Source: Levilactobacillus lanxiensis
GTDB taxonomy: Bacteria; Bacillota; Bacilli; Lactobacillales; Lactobacillaceae
NCBI RefSeq assembly: GCF_016861655.1
Contig: NZ_BOLN01000011.1
Coordinates: 1 to 64,000 of the forward strand
Direction of reading: 5' to 3'
DNA: 64,000 nucleotides
Below the pieces are notes generated by a model. It did no database searches. It saw only the letters and a program-made list of their open reading frames with translations, and was not told the origin of the DNA. Below are positions 8,947-17,730 of the stretch, one piece after another; positions within the stretch are counted from its first letter, which is position 1, and the number at the start of each line of letters is the position of its first letter. The translations under genes were made by a program, and so were the position numbers.

Positions 8947-10212
8947 ATGGACGTTCAAATCACGAATCGCCAGTCGGTCATTCAAATTGTTAAGGCCGCT
9001 AGCAGCGACATCATCGGGACGCTTGGTGGCGACACCTTCAGCTTTGCCCTGGGACTCATGCTGTTACATACGACCCACTCTGCCATCAGCTTTGGCTTGG
9101 GGTCGATCATTTATCCACTGGTAGGCTTACTGTTAGTCATGCCAGTCGGCAACTTAGTGGATTGCCGGCGCCATAAGCCACTCCTATTGACCAGTCGTGG
9201 CGTGGCTTTGCTGGCGTTCGTTGGTTATGCGTTGTTAGCGAACCGCGTCAACAACGTCATGGCATTGGCGGTTGTCGTGCTAACCATCCTTGCCTGCGCA
9301 GACAAGGTCACCTCGACGACCTATACCGCGTCCATCCACGAGCTGGTCAATGACGAGCACATTAAAACGCTCGCGACGATTGAGCAGGCGGCAACGGCTG
9401 GAATTCAACTGATTTCGCCGGTGTTGGCCGCTGCGTTGTATGGCTGGATTGGCTTTGAGGGAATCGTTGCAGTCGAAATCGTGGCCGAGAGCTTAACCTG
9501 GTTGATTGCCCTGAGCATGCATTTCCATCCGTTAAAAGTCACGGACGAAGACGCGGCAGACACGGACAAGACCCAGTGGGAACAATTTAAGGTGGGCCTA
9601 GTCTTCATTCGCCGCCACTTTACGCTCTTTACCATCGTGACGATTGGCATTTTTCTAAATTTCTTATTTTCTTCGATTGACGTCGGCTTGCCGTACGCCA
9701 TCGTACAGACCCGCCACCTGGGCAACGCCCGCTTGAGCTGGATTTTAAGTGCCTTTGCCGGTGGGGTCCTGGTCGGTAATTTAGTCCTGTCGGTTCTGCC
9801 TCGTTTTAAAAATGTGCTGGTTGCCGTCTTGCGGTTAGCCATGCTGTTGGGCGTTCTAATTGGCGTCATCGGCGGGCTCTTTCTGGTGCCCATCTCCAGC
9901 TTCATCCTGGTCGCTAGTCTGATTGGTATCTCCTTTATCATCGGGGGTGTCCTGGCCTTCGTCAATACACCGATGTCGGTCTACATGCAGATGACCGTGC
10001 CCACCAAATTGCTGGGAAGAGTCGGTTCAACGTTTTCCACGCTGTTGCAACTGGCCTTGCCATTGGGGACGGCGTTTTACGGGTTTGCTTTTCAAAAGGT
10101 TTCCGCGGGACCCATTTATTTGGTGACCGGGATCGTCATCGTCTTGTACATTGGCGGAAATTACCTGGCCATTCATCGGCATGCCAGCGCGGAGCAAAAT
10201 ACGCCTGATTGA
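8947..10212 (+). CDS. MFS transporter (multidrug/macrolide efflux type)
   Basis: 421 residues from ATG 8947, 6 nt behind AGGAGGG. Hydrophobicity shows about 12 membrane segments, with the cytoplasmic MFS motif between helices 2 and 3 (GNLVDCRRHKPLLL) and a central loop rich in Asp (DEDAADTDK). The architecture is that of the MFS_3/Mef-like exporters. Likely a proton-driven efflux pump; substrate unknown. Monocistronic, with an inverted repeat over its promoter suggesting local repression. Confidence 0.8.
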   Translation: MDVQITNRQSVIQIVKAASSDIIGTLGGDTFSFALGLMLLHTTHSAISFGLGSIIYPLVGLLLVMPVGNLVDCRRHKPLLLTSRGVALLAFVGYALLANRVNNVMALAVVVLTILACADKVTSTTYTASIHELVNDEHIKTLATIEQAATAGIQLISPVLAAALYGWIGFEGIVAVEIVAESLTWLIALSMHFHPLKVTDEDAADTDKTQWEQFKVGLVFIRRHFTLFTIVTIGIFLNFLFSSIDVGLPYAIVQTRHLGNARLSWILSAFAGGVLVGNLVLSVLPRFKNVLVAVLRLAMLLGVLIGVIGGLFLVPISSFILVASLIGISFIIGGVLAFVNTPMSVYMQMTVPTKLLGRVGSTFSTLLQLALPLGTAFYGFAFQKVSAGPIYLVTGIVIVLYIGGNYLAIHRHASAEQNTPD

Positions 10213-10267
10213 CCCATTTTCGTGCTAAACTCGGAAGCGTAATCAACACGAAATGGAGGCGTCTGAC

Positions 10268-11602
10268 ATGCAAGAATTTGATGTTGTCATCATCGGTGGC
10301 GGTCCCGGTGGCCTAGCCGCAGCTTATGGGTTACATGCGCGGGGGATGAACGTTGCCGTTGTGGAAAAGGACCTGTGGGGTGGCACCTGTCCCAACCGGG
10401 GATGTGACCCGAAGAAGATTTTGATGGCCGCGGTGGAAGCTCAGGGGCGCAGTGAAGCGCTTCAGGGTCACGGCCTCACCAGTGTGCCCCAGTTGGATTG
10501 GCCGGCCTTAATGGCCACCAAGCGGGCATACACGGCTAAAATTCCAAGTGGCACCCAGGGTGGGTTACAGTCCGCTGGCATCGCTAACTTTCACGGCACC
10601 GCTAGCTTTAACGCCGACGGCACGCTGACCGTGGGGGAGACGCAGCTGACCGCGACGAACTGGATCATTGCGACCGGCCAAGAACCCCATCTACCCGCCA
10701 TCAAGGGGCAGGAGTGGTTGCGGACCAGCAATGACTTCCTGGACCTGGACAATCTTCCGGCCGACATTACGCTGATGGGCGCTGGGTTTGTCGGCGTTGA
10801 GCTGGCGGCCATTGCAAACGCCGCGGGTAGTCGCGTCCACCTGGTGCATCACAGTGACCGGCCATTACGGGCCTTCGACGGCGACCTGGTCACGGACTTA
10901 TTGGCTCGGTTAACCGCTGAGGGGGTCGATGTTAAATTAAGCACCGACATCACCGAGGTGACGCCAGCGGATGACCAATATCGTGTCACGACAGCCACGG
11001 GTGAGAATTGGACGTCAGACTTAGTCTTTGCCACGGCTGGCCGGACGCCGGTCATCACGGACCTGCACCTGGAACGAATTGACGTGGTCACCAGTCGGCA
11101 CGGAATCAAGGTCAATGGCCAGCTCCAGACGACCAACCACCACGTGTTTGCCATCGGCGACGTGGTCGACCGGCCACAACCTAAGTTGACGCCGGTTGCC
11201 GGCTACGAGGGCCAGTACCTGGCGGATACCCTGGCAACGGGAGATGCGGCGGCTATCGTCTATCCGGCGATTCCGTCCGTCGTTTACGGCAAAACGCAAC
11301 TGGCCCAGGTCGGCGTCACAACCGCTGAAGCGGCAACGGCACCCGACAAGTATCACGTCACGGACCTGGATTTGACGCACTGGTACAGTTACCAACGGAT
11401 TCAGGACCCGGCGGCGCGAATCAAAGTCGTGGTCAATCAGATTAGCGGTGACATTGTGGGGGCGACGATACTTAGTAGCGAGGCCGAGCAGGTGATTAAC
11501 TACCTGGACTTTGTGATTCAAAACCACATGACTACGGCGGATATCAACCGGATGATCACGGCTTATCCAACGCTAGCTTCAGATCTCACTTACTTCAATT
11601 AA
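10268..11602 (+). CDS. FAD/NAD(P)-dependent disulfide-oxidoreductase-like protein
   Basis: 444 residues from ATG 10268 (GGAGG just upstream; the in-frame ATG 10253 lies at the ribosome site). Domains: FAD-binding GGGPGG (about 9-14) with the redox-pair motif GGTCPNRGC (two Cys four apart, about 37-45), NAD(P) Rossmann GAGFVG (about 173), second FAD motif FAIGDVVD (about 298), and C-terminal dimer domain. This is the glutathione/mercuric-reductase fold. The usual C-terminal catalytic HPTxSE is replaced by AYPTLASD, so the His-Glu dyad is missing. It probably reduces low-molecular thiols or another acceptor; annotations as glutathione reductase would be unsafe. Confidence 0.82.
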   Translation: MQEFDVVIIGGGPGGLAAAYGLHARGMNVAVVEKDLWGGTCPNRGCDPKKILMAAVEAQGRSEALQGHGLTSVPQLDWPALMATKRAYTAKIPSGTQGGLQSAGIANFHGTASFNADGTLTVGETQLTATNWIIATGQEPHLPAIKGQEWLRTSNDFLDLDNLPADITLMGAGFVGVELAAIANAAGSRVHLVHHSDRPLRAFDGDLVTDLLARLTAEGVDVKLSTDITEVTPADDQYRVTTATGENWTSDLVFATAGRTPVITDLHLERIDVVTSRHGIKVNGQLQTTNHHVFAIGDVVDRPQPKLTPVAGYEGQYLADTLATGDAAAIVYPAIPSVVYGKTQLAQVGVTTAEAATAPDKYHVTDLDLTHWYSYQRIQDPAARIKVVVNQISGDIVGATILSSEAEQVINYLDFVIQNHMTTADINRMITAYPTLASDLTYFN

Positions 11603-11616
11603 GCGGGGTAAATCAG

Positions 11617-11798
11617 CGCCTCCGGGCTGGTGAAAATGAGCCGTGACGCTGTGGGCGCGCGCCTGGAGCCGAAGGGCGGTCTCCAGGCTTACTTTGAGCC
11701 GCTGAGAAACGCGTCTCAAAGATAGCAGTTACCTAAGCGGGGAACCCGCTAAGGTAACTCCCACGGCTGAGCTCATTTTCACCAGCCCTGCGGCTGAC
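11617..11798 (+). repeat. Family A structured repeat (copy A1)
   Basis: Begins 14 bp after the flavoprotein stop. Four helices: P1 GGGCTGGTGAAAATGAGC with its exact complement GCTCATTTTCACCAGCCC; P2 CCTGGAG/CTCCAGG; P3 TTTGAG/CTCAAA; P4 AGTTACCTAAGCGGG/CCCGCTAAGGTAACT with one A-A mismatch. Conserved single strands are CCGTGACGCTGTGGGC, GGGCGGT, CACGGCTGAG and the 3' tail CCTGCGGCTGAC. Confidence 0.85.
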
Positions 11799-12078
11799 AC
11801 GGATTTGGCTCGCTGAATTGCGAGTAGCCGGTCTGCGTTGTTGGTCTTGGCTGTTTGGGTGGCCATCGCCTAAGTTAGGCTATTTACTAGGCTGAGGAGG
11901 GCTTATTCGTGGCGCGCCTCTGGACACTCCCACGACCGGCCCAGTTTTCCCAGCCCTGCGGCTGACACTGGTTTGGCCCGCTGAATTGCGAGTAGCCGGT
12001 CTGCGTTGTTTGTCGACTGTTTGGGTGGTCATTGCCTAAGTTAGGTTATTTACTAGACTGAGGAGGGCTAATTCGTGG
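11782..12078 (+). repeat. Tandem duplication of the A1 3' flank
   Basis: A segment starting in the CCAGCCCTGCGGCTGAC tail of element A1 and running about 130 bp to GGAGGGCTTATTCGTGG recurs at about 11950-12078 with few changes. The two copies are separated by about 40 bp. No gene is evident on either strand across 11603-12219. Confidence 0.8.
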
Positions 12079-12219
12079 ATTGCCTCTGGTCACTTTTACG
12101 ACAAGCCTAGTTTATTTGAGTTGTCATTAAATTATTGGTTCAATTACTTCTGTTGTTGTGAAGTGGTTGGGCCTTTTTGTGGTTGATTTGAGATTAGCTA
12201 TTTAGAAGTTACAATAACT

Positions 12220-12455
12220 ATCAGAAAATAGTTGTCCAGTATCAGTGACCAGAGGTGGATCAAATTGACCAGCTGTGTCGGTGGTCTTAACTGAGGGGGC
12301 TTCTCAGTTTAGAGCACGGGACGACCTTGAGACCGGGGCTTGGGCTCAAAGGCGAGGTGGCGGACCGCTCTTTAGGCCGCCACCGGTCCCCACAGCAGGG
12401 CTACTTGAATCCACCGCCGGGAACGGCCAGCTAAGACCAAAGCCATTTTCAGATT
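12220..12455 (+). repeat. Family B structured repeat (copy B1)
   Basis: Core 12245-12426: GTGACCAGAGG, CTGTGTCGGTGGTCTT, hairpin AACTGAG/CTCAGTT, GGGACGACC, hairpin CTTGAG/CTCAAAG, GTGGCGG/CCGCCAC, CCCCACAGCAGGG and CCGCCGGGAACGG. The flanks form an imperfect outer stem unique to this copy: ATCAGAAAATAG at 12220 against CATTTTCAGAT at about 12443. Ends about 90 bp before the small ORF at 12547. Confidence 0.8.
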
Positions 12456-12546
12456 GCGCGGTTACCCAAGTAACTGAATGGTTAGCGGCCACTACGGCTT
12501 CGTGAGCGTGGTACACTAGCGGCAATTCCAGGAGGGGGACTGGCTA

Positions 12547-12735
12547 ATGTGGGGGTTAGAACGGGAAAAGCGCGTGTGCAGTTTTCTGTTTAGTTGGTTT
12601 TTGTTACTACCCGCGGCGAGTTGGCTACTGATCTATCCGCGGCAATCCGCTGTGGATTTGACGGCGGAAGGCGTGGCCATTTTGTGGGGATTGCTGGTTT
12701 TGGGCTGGTCTTGTCGGCCGCATCATCAGGCATAG
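12547..12735 (+). CDS. Small two-helix membrane protein
   Basis: Sixty-two codons from ATG 12547 behind AGGAGGGGG (12530-12538). The product has two hydrophobic segments (FLFSWFLLLPAASWLLIY and AVAILWGLLVLGW-like) with a charged N-terminus, so it is likely a small integral membrane protein. No family recognised. Support comes from the strong ribosome site, the terminator just after the stop and position between repeat B1 and the antiporter gene. It could still be a chance frame. Confidence 0.5.
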   Translation: MWGLEREKRVCSFLFSWFLLLPAASWLLIYPRQSAVDLTAEGVAILWGLLVLGWSCRPHHQA

Positions 12736-12742
12736 CTTATGC

Positions 12743-12776
12743 AAGCACCACCAAAAAGTTTCCGGTGGTGCTTTTG
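12743..12776 (+). terminator. Rho-independent terminator
   Basis: AAGCACCACC (12743-12752) pairs perfectly with GGTGGTGCTT (12763-12772), then TTTTG. Confidence 0.85.
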
Positions 12777-12835
12777 TGTTGCTCAAATGTGGCGTATGAT
12801 AGAATTTATTAAATTTTATTGAAGGAGGGATCCGC

Positions 12836-14017
12836 GTGGCATTTCTAGGAACGTTGTGTTTAATCCTGGTACTGACGACGCTGGCGGGAAACTTAGCGAA
12901 CCGCCTGGGCGTTCCAGCAGTTATCGGGGAGTTGCTAGTAGGTATCATCGTCGGACCGGCATTGCTAAACTGGGTACAGCTCAACAGCTTAGTTAGTTTA
13001 TTTGCCGATATCGGGGTGGTGATTTTGATGTTTCTCGGGGGGCTGGAGAGCAACCTGCAGTTACTGATGAAATATCTGCGCCCGGCCATTGTGGTGGCAA
13101 CCTCTGGCGTCATTTTTCCGGTGACACTGATGGGGCTGACGTCTTGGTGGTGGGGCTTTACACCGTTGGAATCCCTCTTTATCGGGGTGATTTTCTCCGC
13201 CACGTCCGTTTCCATTTCGGTCGCGGTGTTGAAGGAATATCACGCTTTGACGACGCGGGAGGGCGCCACGATTTTGGGGGCGGCCGTGGCCGACGACATT
13301 ATTGGCGTGGTGCTTCTGTCCTTAATGATCAGCCTGTTGGCGAGTCAGGGCATCGAGACGGCCGGGAGTCAGCCAGCGCTGGCCTTGGTTTTGGTGGAAC
13401 AGGTCGCGTTCTTTGGCGGCACGTACATCCTGGTCAAATGGGTGGCCCCGTACTTAATGCATTTGAGCGAACGCCTGGTGATGGCCTCCAGTGTCACCAT
13501 CATGTCGATGGTCATCTGTCTGGGTATGGCCTGGATTGCCAATTTGGTCGGTCTGAGCGGGGCGATTGGTGCCTTCTTTGCCGGCATCGCGGTGGCGCAT
13601 ACGCCATACCGTGCCGTGTTGGCCGACCACGTGGAACCATTGGGTAATGCCATTTTCATTCCAGTCTTCTTCGTGAGTGTCGGGTTAAATATGACGCTAA
13701 ACCATTTAGCGGATAACTTAGGCATCATCGCAATCTTAACGGTGCTGGCCTGTGTAACCAAGTTAATTGGTTGTGGCTTGGGTGCTCGCTTGAGCGGGTT
13801 TACCATGGGCAGCAGTACCGTGATTGGTACCGGCATGATTGCCCGGGGCGAAATGGGGTTGATCACCGCCCAGATTGGGCATCAAGCCGGTCTGCTCGGT
13901 GGCAGCGACTACTCCGCCATGATTCTGGTCATTATTTTAGCCACCGTCATCGCCCCCTTGTTATTGAAACAGGCATTGAAACATATGCCAGAGGGCCAGC
14001 TGGAACAGGCGGTCTAA
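12836..14017 (+). CDS. Cation/proton antiporter (CPA2, NapA/KefB-like)
   Basis: 393 residues from GTG 12836, 8 nt behind GAAGGAGGG. About 12 membrane helices; N-terminal half carries GVPAVIGELLVGIIVGP and the ion-binding AVADDIIGVVLLSL with two adjacent Asp, the signature of electrogenic Na+/H+ exchangers such as NapA. No C-terminal nucleotide-binding (TrkA-N) domain, consistent with Na+/H+ rather than K+ efflux types. Role: sodium and pH homeostasis at the membrane. Monocistronic with its own terminator. Confidence 0.88.
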   Translation: MAFLGTLCLILVLTTLAGNLANRLGVPAVIGELLVGIIVGPALLNWVQLNSLVSLFADIGVVILMFLGGLESNLQLLMKYLRPAIVVATSGVIFPVTLMGLTSWWWGFTPLESLFIGVIFSATSVSISVAVLKEYHALTTREGATILGAAVADDIIGVVLLSLMISLLASQGIETAGSQPALALVLVEQVAFFGGTYILVKWVAPYLMHLSERLVMASSVTIMSMVICLGMAWIANLVGLSGAIGAFFAGIAVAHTPYRAVLADHVEPLGNAIFIPVFFVSVGLNMTLNHLADNLGIIAILTVLACVTKLIGCGLGARLSGFTMGSSTVIGTGMIARGEMGLITAQIGHQAGLLGGSDYSAMILVIILATVIAPLLLKQALKHMPEGQLEQAV

Positions 14018-14040
14018 CAGCATAGTTGAAAAAGTTAGTT

Positions 14041-14081
14041 AAAGGCCCGGCTAAATTCGTGATGAATTTAGCCGGGCCTTT
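14041..14081. terminator. Strong bidirectional terminator
   Basis: AAAGGCCCGGCTAAATTC pairs perfectly with GAATTTAGCCGGGCCTTT around a 5-nt loop. Confidence 0.88.
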
Positions 14082-14240
14082 AAGCTTTAGGAAAGCCAAT
14101 GTAGCGGTAATACTGATGTGAATGCCAGCCGGGATGCCGTAGTTGCCAGCCAAGCCAAATCAGCATCCCCACGCTGGCGGGCCTGAGCAGGAGCAACCCA
14201 ATCAGAATACAAGGTCGTGTAAAAGCTAGTCTGCTGGATT

Positions 14241-14470
14241 GGGGGTTCTACGGCGAGTCTGAGTGACCAGAGGTGGGCCAAGTTGGCCAGCTGTGTCGGT
14301 GTTGTTGGCTGGGGTCCTTTCCCAGCCTAGAACACGGGACGACCTTTGAGACCGTTCTTTGGCTCAAAGTCGAGGTGGAAGACCGCCCCTCAGTCTGGAA
14401 CCGACCCCATAGCAGGCCCACTTGAGCCCGCCGCCGGGAACGACAAAGAACCAGCCATAGAAACCCTCAG
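14241..14470 (+). repeat. Family B structured repeat (copy B2)
   Basis: Core 14263-14443 with hairpin GGCTGGG/CCCAGCC, CTTTGAG/CTCAAAG and conserved CTGTGTCGG, GGGACGACC, CCCCATAGCAGG, CCGCCGGGAACG. Outer stem specific to this copy: GGGTTCTACGGCGAG (about 14243) against the complement of CCAGCCATAGAAACCC (14451-14466). It ends about 90 bp before the next gene. Confidence 0.8.
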
Positions 14471-14559
14471 TCCAGTGAAAGACTTGCTTTATCGGGGGAA
14501 GACGCGTAAATTTAGGGAAAGCCAGACGCAGCGCGGAACATTTCACGGGAGGAATAATC

Positions 14560-15021
14560 ATGAAGAAACCCTATTTTTTAATCGGATTGGCAGCCGTCAC
14601 CCTCGGCTTAACGGCAAACAACGTGTCGTCAGCCCAAGCGGCGACGTGGCACGCGGGAACGCCGAAGGTTTTGCGCCACACCTGGTTTTACAACGGTAAG
14701 GACGACAACAAGGCCTACATCACCTACAGCAAGTCAAAGAGTACGGGGAATCTATTTGGCTATGACAGCACCAGCGAACGCTACTACCGGCTGCCCGGGT
14801 ATGGCTTGAAAAAGCTGAAATATCAATCCTTAGGCAAACACGTTTACCGGTTATCCGGCATTCAGTATTCACCCAAGGGCAGTCAGGTCCAGTTTGACGG
14901 TCAGCGCATGACGTACAAGGTCAAGGTGACCAAGCAACAATTGCACTTCTACAAGGGTTATAAAAAATATGTTCGCAAGGCGACCTTCGCCACGATGAAG
15001 GCACCAGCCGGCTTATCATAG
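14560..15021 (+). CDS. Small secreted protein of unknown function
   Basis: 153 residues from ATG 14560 behind GGGAGGA (14549-14555). Signal peptide MKKPYFLIGLAAVTLGL...AQA|A with cleavage near residue 28. The mature part of about 125 residues is basic and Tyr/Lys-rich (WFYNGKDD, HFYKGYKKYVRKATF) with predicted beta strands and no catalytic motif I recognise. Such small secreted proteins are common in lactobacilli and often sit near surface genes. Preceded by repeat B2, followed by a terminator shared with the convergent helD. Confidence 0.7.
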   Translation: MKKPYFLIGLAAVTLGLTANNVSSAQAATWHAGTPKVLRHTWFYNGKDDNKAYITYSKSKSTGNLFGYDSTSERYYRLPGYGLKKLKYQSLGKHVYRLSGIQYSPKGSQVQFDGQRMTYKVKVTKQQLHFYKGYKKYVRKATFATMKAPAGLS

Positions 15022-15029
15022 GTAAAAAT

Positions 15030-15066
15030 AAAGTCTCACCAACAATTTCTGCTGGTGAGACTTTTT
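15030..15066. terminator. Bidirectional terminator
   Basis: AAAGTCTCACCA (15030-15041) pairs with TGGTGAGACTTT (15053-15064) with T-rich tails on both sides. Serves the secreted-protein gene and helD. Confidence 0.85.
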
Positions 15067-15074
15067 AATTTCAG

Positions 15075-17381
15075 TTAATTTTGAAATTCGTGTTCGATCG
15101 TTAGGTCTGACGCGGGAATCTTGTTGGAGGCAATCAGCGGGGAGGCCGCGCCGATGCACAGCAGGGTCAGGTGGTGCATGGCCCGCGACGCAATCGTGTA
15201 GAGCGTCCCGGTCAGCTGCTCATCGGGATAGTTCTCCGCGGACACGTTGTAGGCGATGACACTGTCGAACTCGAGGCCCTTGGCCAGGTAGATTGGCAGG
15301 ACGACGATGCCCTTTGGCAGGGAACGGTCGGTGTCTGTCAGCCGCGTGATGTCGAAGTCGCGGTGAAGCTCCTGGTAAACGTACTTGGCTTCCGACGTGC
15401 TCTTGGTCAAAATGGCCACGGTGCCGTTGGTCGCGAGCTCTAATTTCAGCTCGTGGGCCAATGCCTTGAAGGCCGCCGCGGCATCGTAACGAATGATCAC
15501 CTTCGGCAGGTCGCCCGGCCGGTTGAAGGCTTCAATCTGATCACCATCGGGCAGGAGCGCCTTGGCAAACGTGGTGATGGGTAGCGTTGAGCGGTAGGAC
15601 CGCCGCAACGTGATCAGCCGAGACCGTTTGACGTTCAACGCGGCGTCTAACTTTTTCAAAATGGCTTCCGGTGCTTCCACGGCCTTGAACAGGGCCTGTT
15701 CGCTGTCGCCCAACAGGGTGAGCTTGGCCCGCGGGAAGGCGTGTTGCAGGTAAATCAGTTGGGCCATCGAATAATCCTGCATCTCATCGACAAACAGGTG
15801 TTGCATCCGGTGGTTGGCCCCGCCACCCGCGAGAATGTCCCGCAGGTAGAGCAACGGTGCCGCATCGGTCAGCGCCAGCCGGTGAAATTCGATGTCGTGT
15901 TGGTAGGCATCGACGACCGTTTGCCAGTCGGCAGCGGAAACGTCATCCGGTAGCGGGCATTGCTCCAGAAACGCCGTGTACTGGCTGTAGGCGTCCAAGA
16001 AGTAGCCGTTGTAAATGGCATCGTCGACCGACCGCAAGCGCCGCCGAACAATTTGACGGGCAATGAAGTCAATTTCATCGTCCAACTGTTCGAATTGGCC
16101 GAGGTGTTTTTCACCCAACAGATTGTGGTAATCTTCATCGCTGAGCTGGTCGATGGTATCGCGGACCCAGTCCTCCTTGGCCTCATCGGCAATGCGGTGC
16201 TTGAGCCGCTTTTCCAGGGCGTTCTTCGTCCGGAGTAGGCGGTCGGCCGGCGCCGTGGCGTCTGGAAATTGGCTGTAGATATCGCGAATTTCTTCCTTAC
16301 TGAAGAAGACGCGACTCTTGAAGCGAATGTCCGTGAATTTCAAATCAGCCGGGGAACACTGGTAACAGTAGTCCTTGACCGCCGTCATCATGGCCGCGCT
16401 CTCCCGGAAATTGCGCAGGGGCAGATTGACCGGTTTTTCCTGATCGGCCTCATAGCGTTCAAATTGTGTTTGTACATTGAGCCCCTGGAACCGTTGCGTC
16501 AGGAACTCTGCCAACGTGACCTGCCGCATGTTCCGCTCACCCAGGCTGGGGAGTACGTCGCTGATGTAGTGACTGAACAGGCGGTTAGGCGAGAACAGCA
16601 CAATCTGGTCGGCCTCTAAGTCGCGCCGACTGTGGTACAGCAGAAAGGCGATTCGCTGTAAAATGGCGGACGTCTTGCCGGACCCCGCCACCCCTTGGAC
16701 CACCAGGAGGTCACTCTTGGTATCGCGGATGATGTCGTTTTGTTCCCGCTGAATGGTCGCGACGATGTTTTGCATGGTGGCGTCGTTTTGCTCGCCCAAG
16801 GCATGCTGGAGCATCTCGTCACCCACGGTCTCGTTGGTGTCAAACATGCTCTCGATTTGACCATTTTGAATCAAAAATTGCCGTTTCTTTAAGAGGTCGG
16901 TCTGTTGGTCGCCGGCTGGCGTGCTGTAGGCGACCTTCCCCAACACCCCGTTGTAGTAGATACTGGAAATGGGCGCGCGCCAGTCGTAGACCAGAAAGTT
17001 CTGGTCATCGTCGACGAATGAGGCGGTCCCAATGTAGAGGGATTCGGACTGCGTTTCGCCCGGATCCTGGATGTCAATGCGACCAAAGTAAGGGGACTTC
17101 TGGAGTTCCTTAAAGGTATCCAATTGGTCTTGAATAATGTTTTGGTTTTCAGTCAGCCGGGAGACCAGCGCCCGTTGTTGTTGCAGTTCAGCACTGGTTT
17201 CGATTCGGTCATCGACTTCAAACCAGTTGACCGAGGTGTTTTCACTATAATTCTGCAGGACGTTGCGCAATTCTTGGTGCGCGGCGTTGTAATCGGCATC
17301 GGTCTTCGCGATGCGCTTACCAATTTCATTTGCCACGCGGTCGACGCGCTGTTGTTCCTGTGCTTCTTCGCTGGTGGTCAA
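15075..17381 (-). CDS. helD: HelD-type UvrD-like helicase, RNA polymerase recycling factor
   Basis: 768 residues from TTG 17381, about 8 nt behind AAGGAGG. Order: N-terminal coiled-coil arm (about 1-120, Glu/Gln-rich), a split superfamily-1 motor with Walker A GVAGSGKT (about 228-235), the DEMQDYS Walker B/motif II (about 545) and QGVGK-less motif VI region (KGLEFDSVI, about 700). Length and the N-terminal arm match HelD, which binds RNA polymerase and removes it from nucleic acid after termination, rather than a repair UvrD. No adjacent partner; it stands alone upstream of a repeat array. Confidence 0.87.
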   Translation of the reverse strand: MTTSEEAQEQQRVDRVANEIGKRIAKTDADYNAAHQELRNVLQNYSENTSVNWFEVDDRIETSAELQQQRALVSRLTENQNIIQDQLDTFKELQKSPYFGRIDIQDPGETQSESLYIGTASFVDDDQNFLVYDWRAPISSIYYNGVLGKVAYSTPAGDQQTDLLKKRQFLIQNGQIESMFDTNETVGDEMLQHALGEQNDATMQNIVATIQREQNDIIRDTKSDLLVVQGVAGSGKTSAILQRIAFLLYHSRRDLEADQIVLFSPNRLFSHYISDVLPSLGERNMRQVTLAEFLTQRFQGLNVQTQFERYEADQEKPVNLPLRNFRESAAMMTAVKDYCYQCSPADLKFTDIRFKSRVFFSKEEIRDIYSQFPDATAPADRLLRTKNALEKRLKHRIADEAKEDWVRDTIDQLSDEDYHNLLGEKHLGQFEQLDDEIDFIARQIVRRRLRSVDDAIYNGYFLDAYSQYTAFLEQCPLPDDVSAADWQTVVDAYQHDIEFHRLALTDAAPLLYLRDILAGGGANHRMQHLFVDEMQDYSMAQLIYLQHAFPRAKLTLLGDSEQALFKAVEAPEAILKKLDAALNVKRSRLITLRRSYRSTLPITTFAKALLPDGDQIEAFNRPGDLPKVIIRYDAAAAFKALAHELKLELATNGTVAILTKSTSEAKYVYQELHRDFDITRLTDTDRSLPKGIVVLPIYLAKGLEFDSVIAYNVSAENYPDEQLTGTLYTIASRAMHHLTLLCIGAASPLIASNKIPASDLTIEHEFQN

Positions 17382-17494
17382 ACTGACCGCCTCCTTTTGC
17401 TAGGCTAAAGTGCCTAACAAGTTTAGTCATATTCCCCGGCCGTGTCAATCAATCCCCCTTCGATTGTCGCCATTTTTCTTTTGGCCTTTGGTTT

Positions 17495-17679
17495 CGCCTC
17501 CGGGCGGGGCTAAATAGACCGTGACGCTGTGGGCGGACGACCGGAGCCAAAGGGCGGTCTCCAGTCTTGCTTTGAGCCTCAAAAGGCGAGTCTCAAAGTC
17601 ACCAATTCTCTAAGTGGCCCAGCCCGCCACTAAGAGAATTCCCACGGCTGAGTCTATTTAGCCCCGCCCTGCGGCTGAC
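17495..17679 (+). repeat. Family A structured repeat (copy A2, full length)
   Basis: P1 GGGCGGGGCTAAATAGAC with exact complement GTCTATTTAGCCCCGCCC (a sequence unrelated to P1 of A1 but equally perfect), P2 GGAG/CTCC, P3 TTTGAG/CTCAAA, P4 AATTCTCTAAGTGGC/GCCACTAAGAGAATT with the same A-A mismatch as A1. The joining sequences match A1. Confidence 0.85.
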
Positions 17680-17730
17680 GGTGGCGAAGGTTGGCGACAT
17701 CGGAGTGGGATTTGGCTGATACTTTGTTCT

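Noticed and set aside
12275-12505. 76-codon ORF inside repeat B1
   Set aside because: It starts in the family B core; the core is a structured repeat, and other copies do not keep this frame.
12625-13866. Minus-strand frames over the antiporter gene
   Set aside because: Fully overlapped by a well supported gene with strong ribosome site and family motifs.
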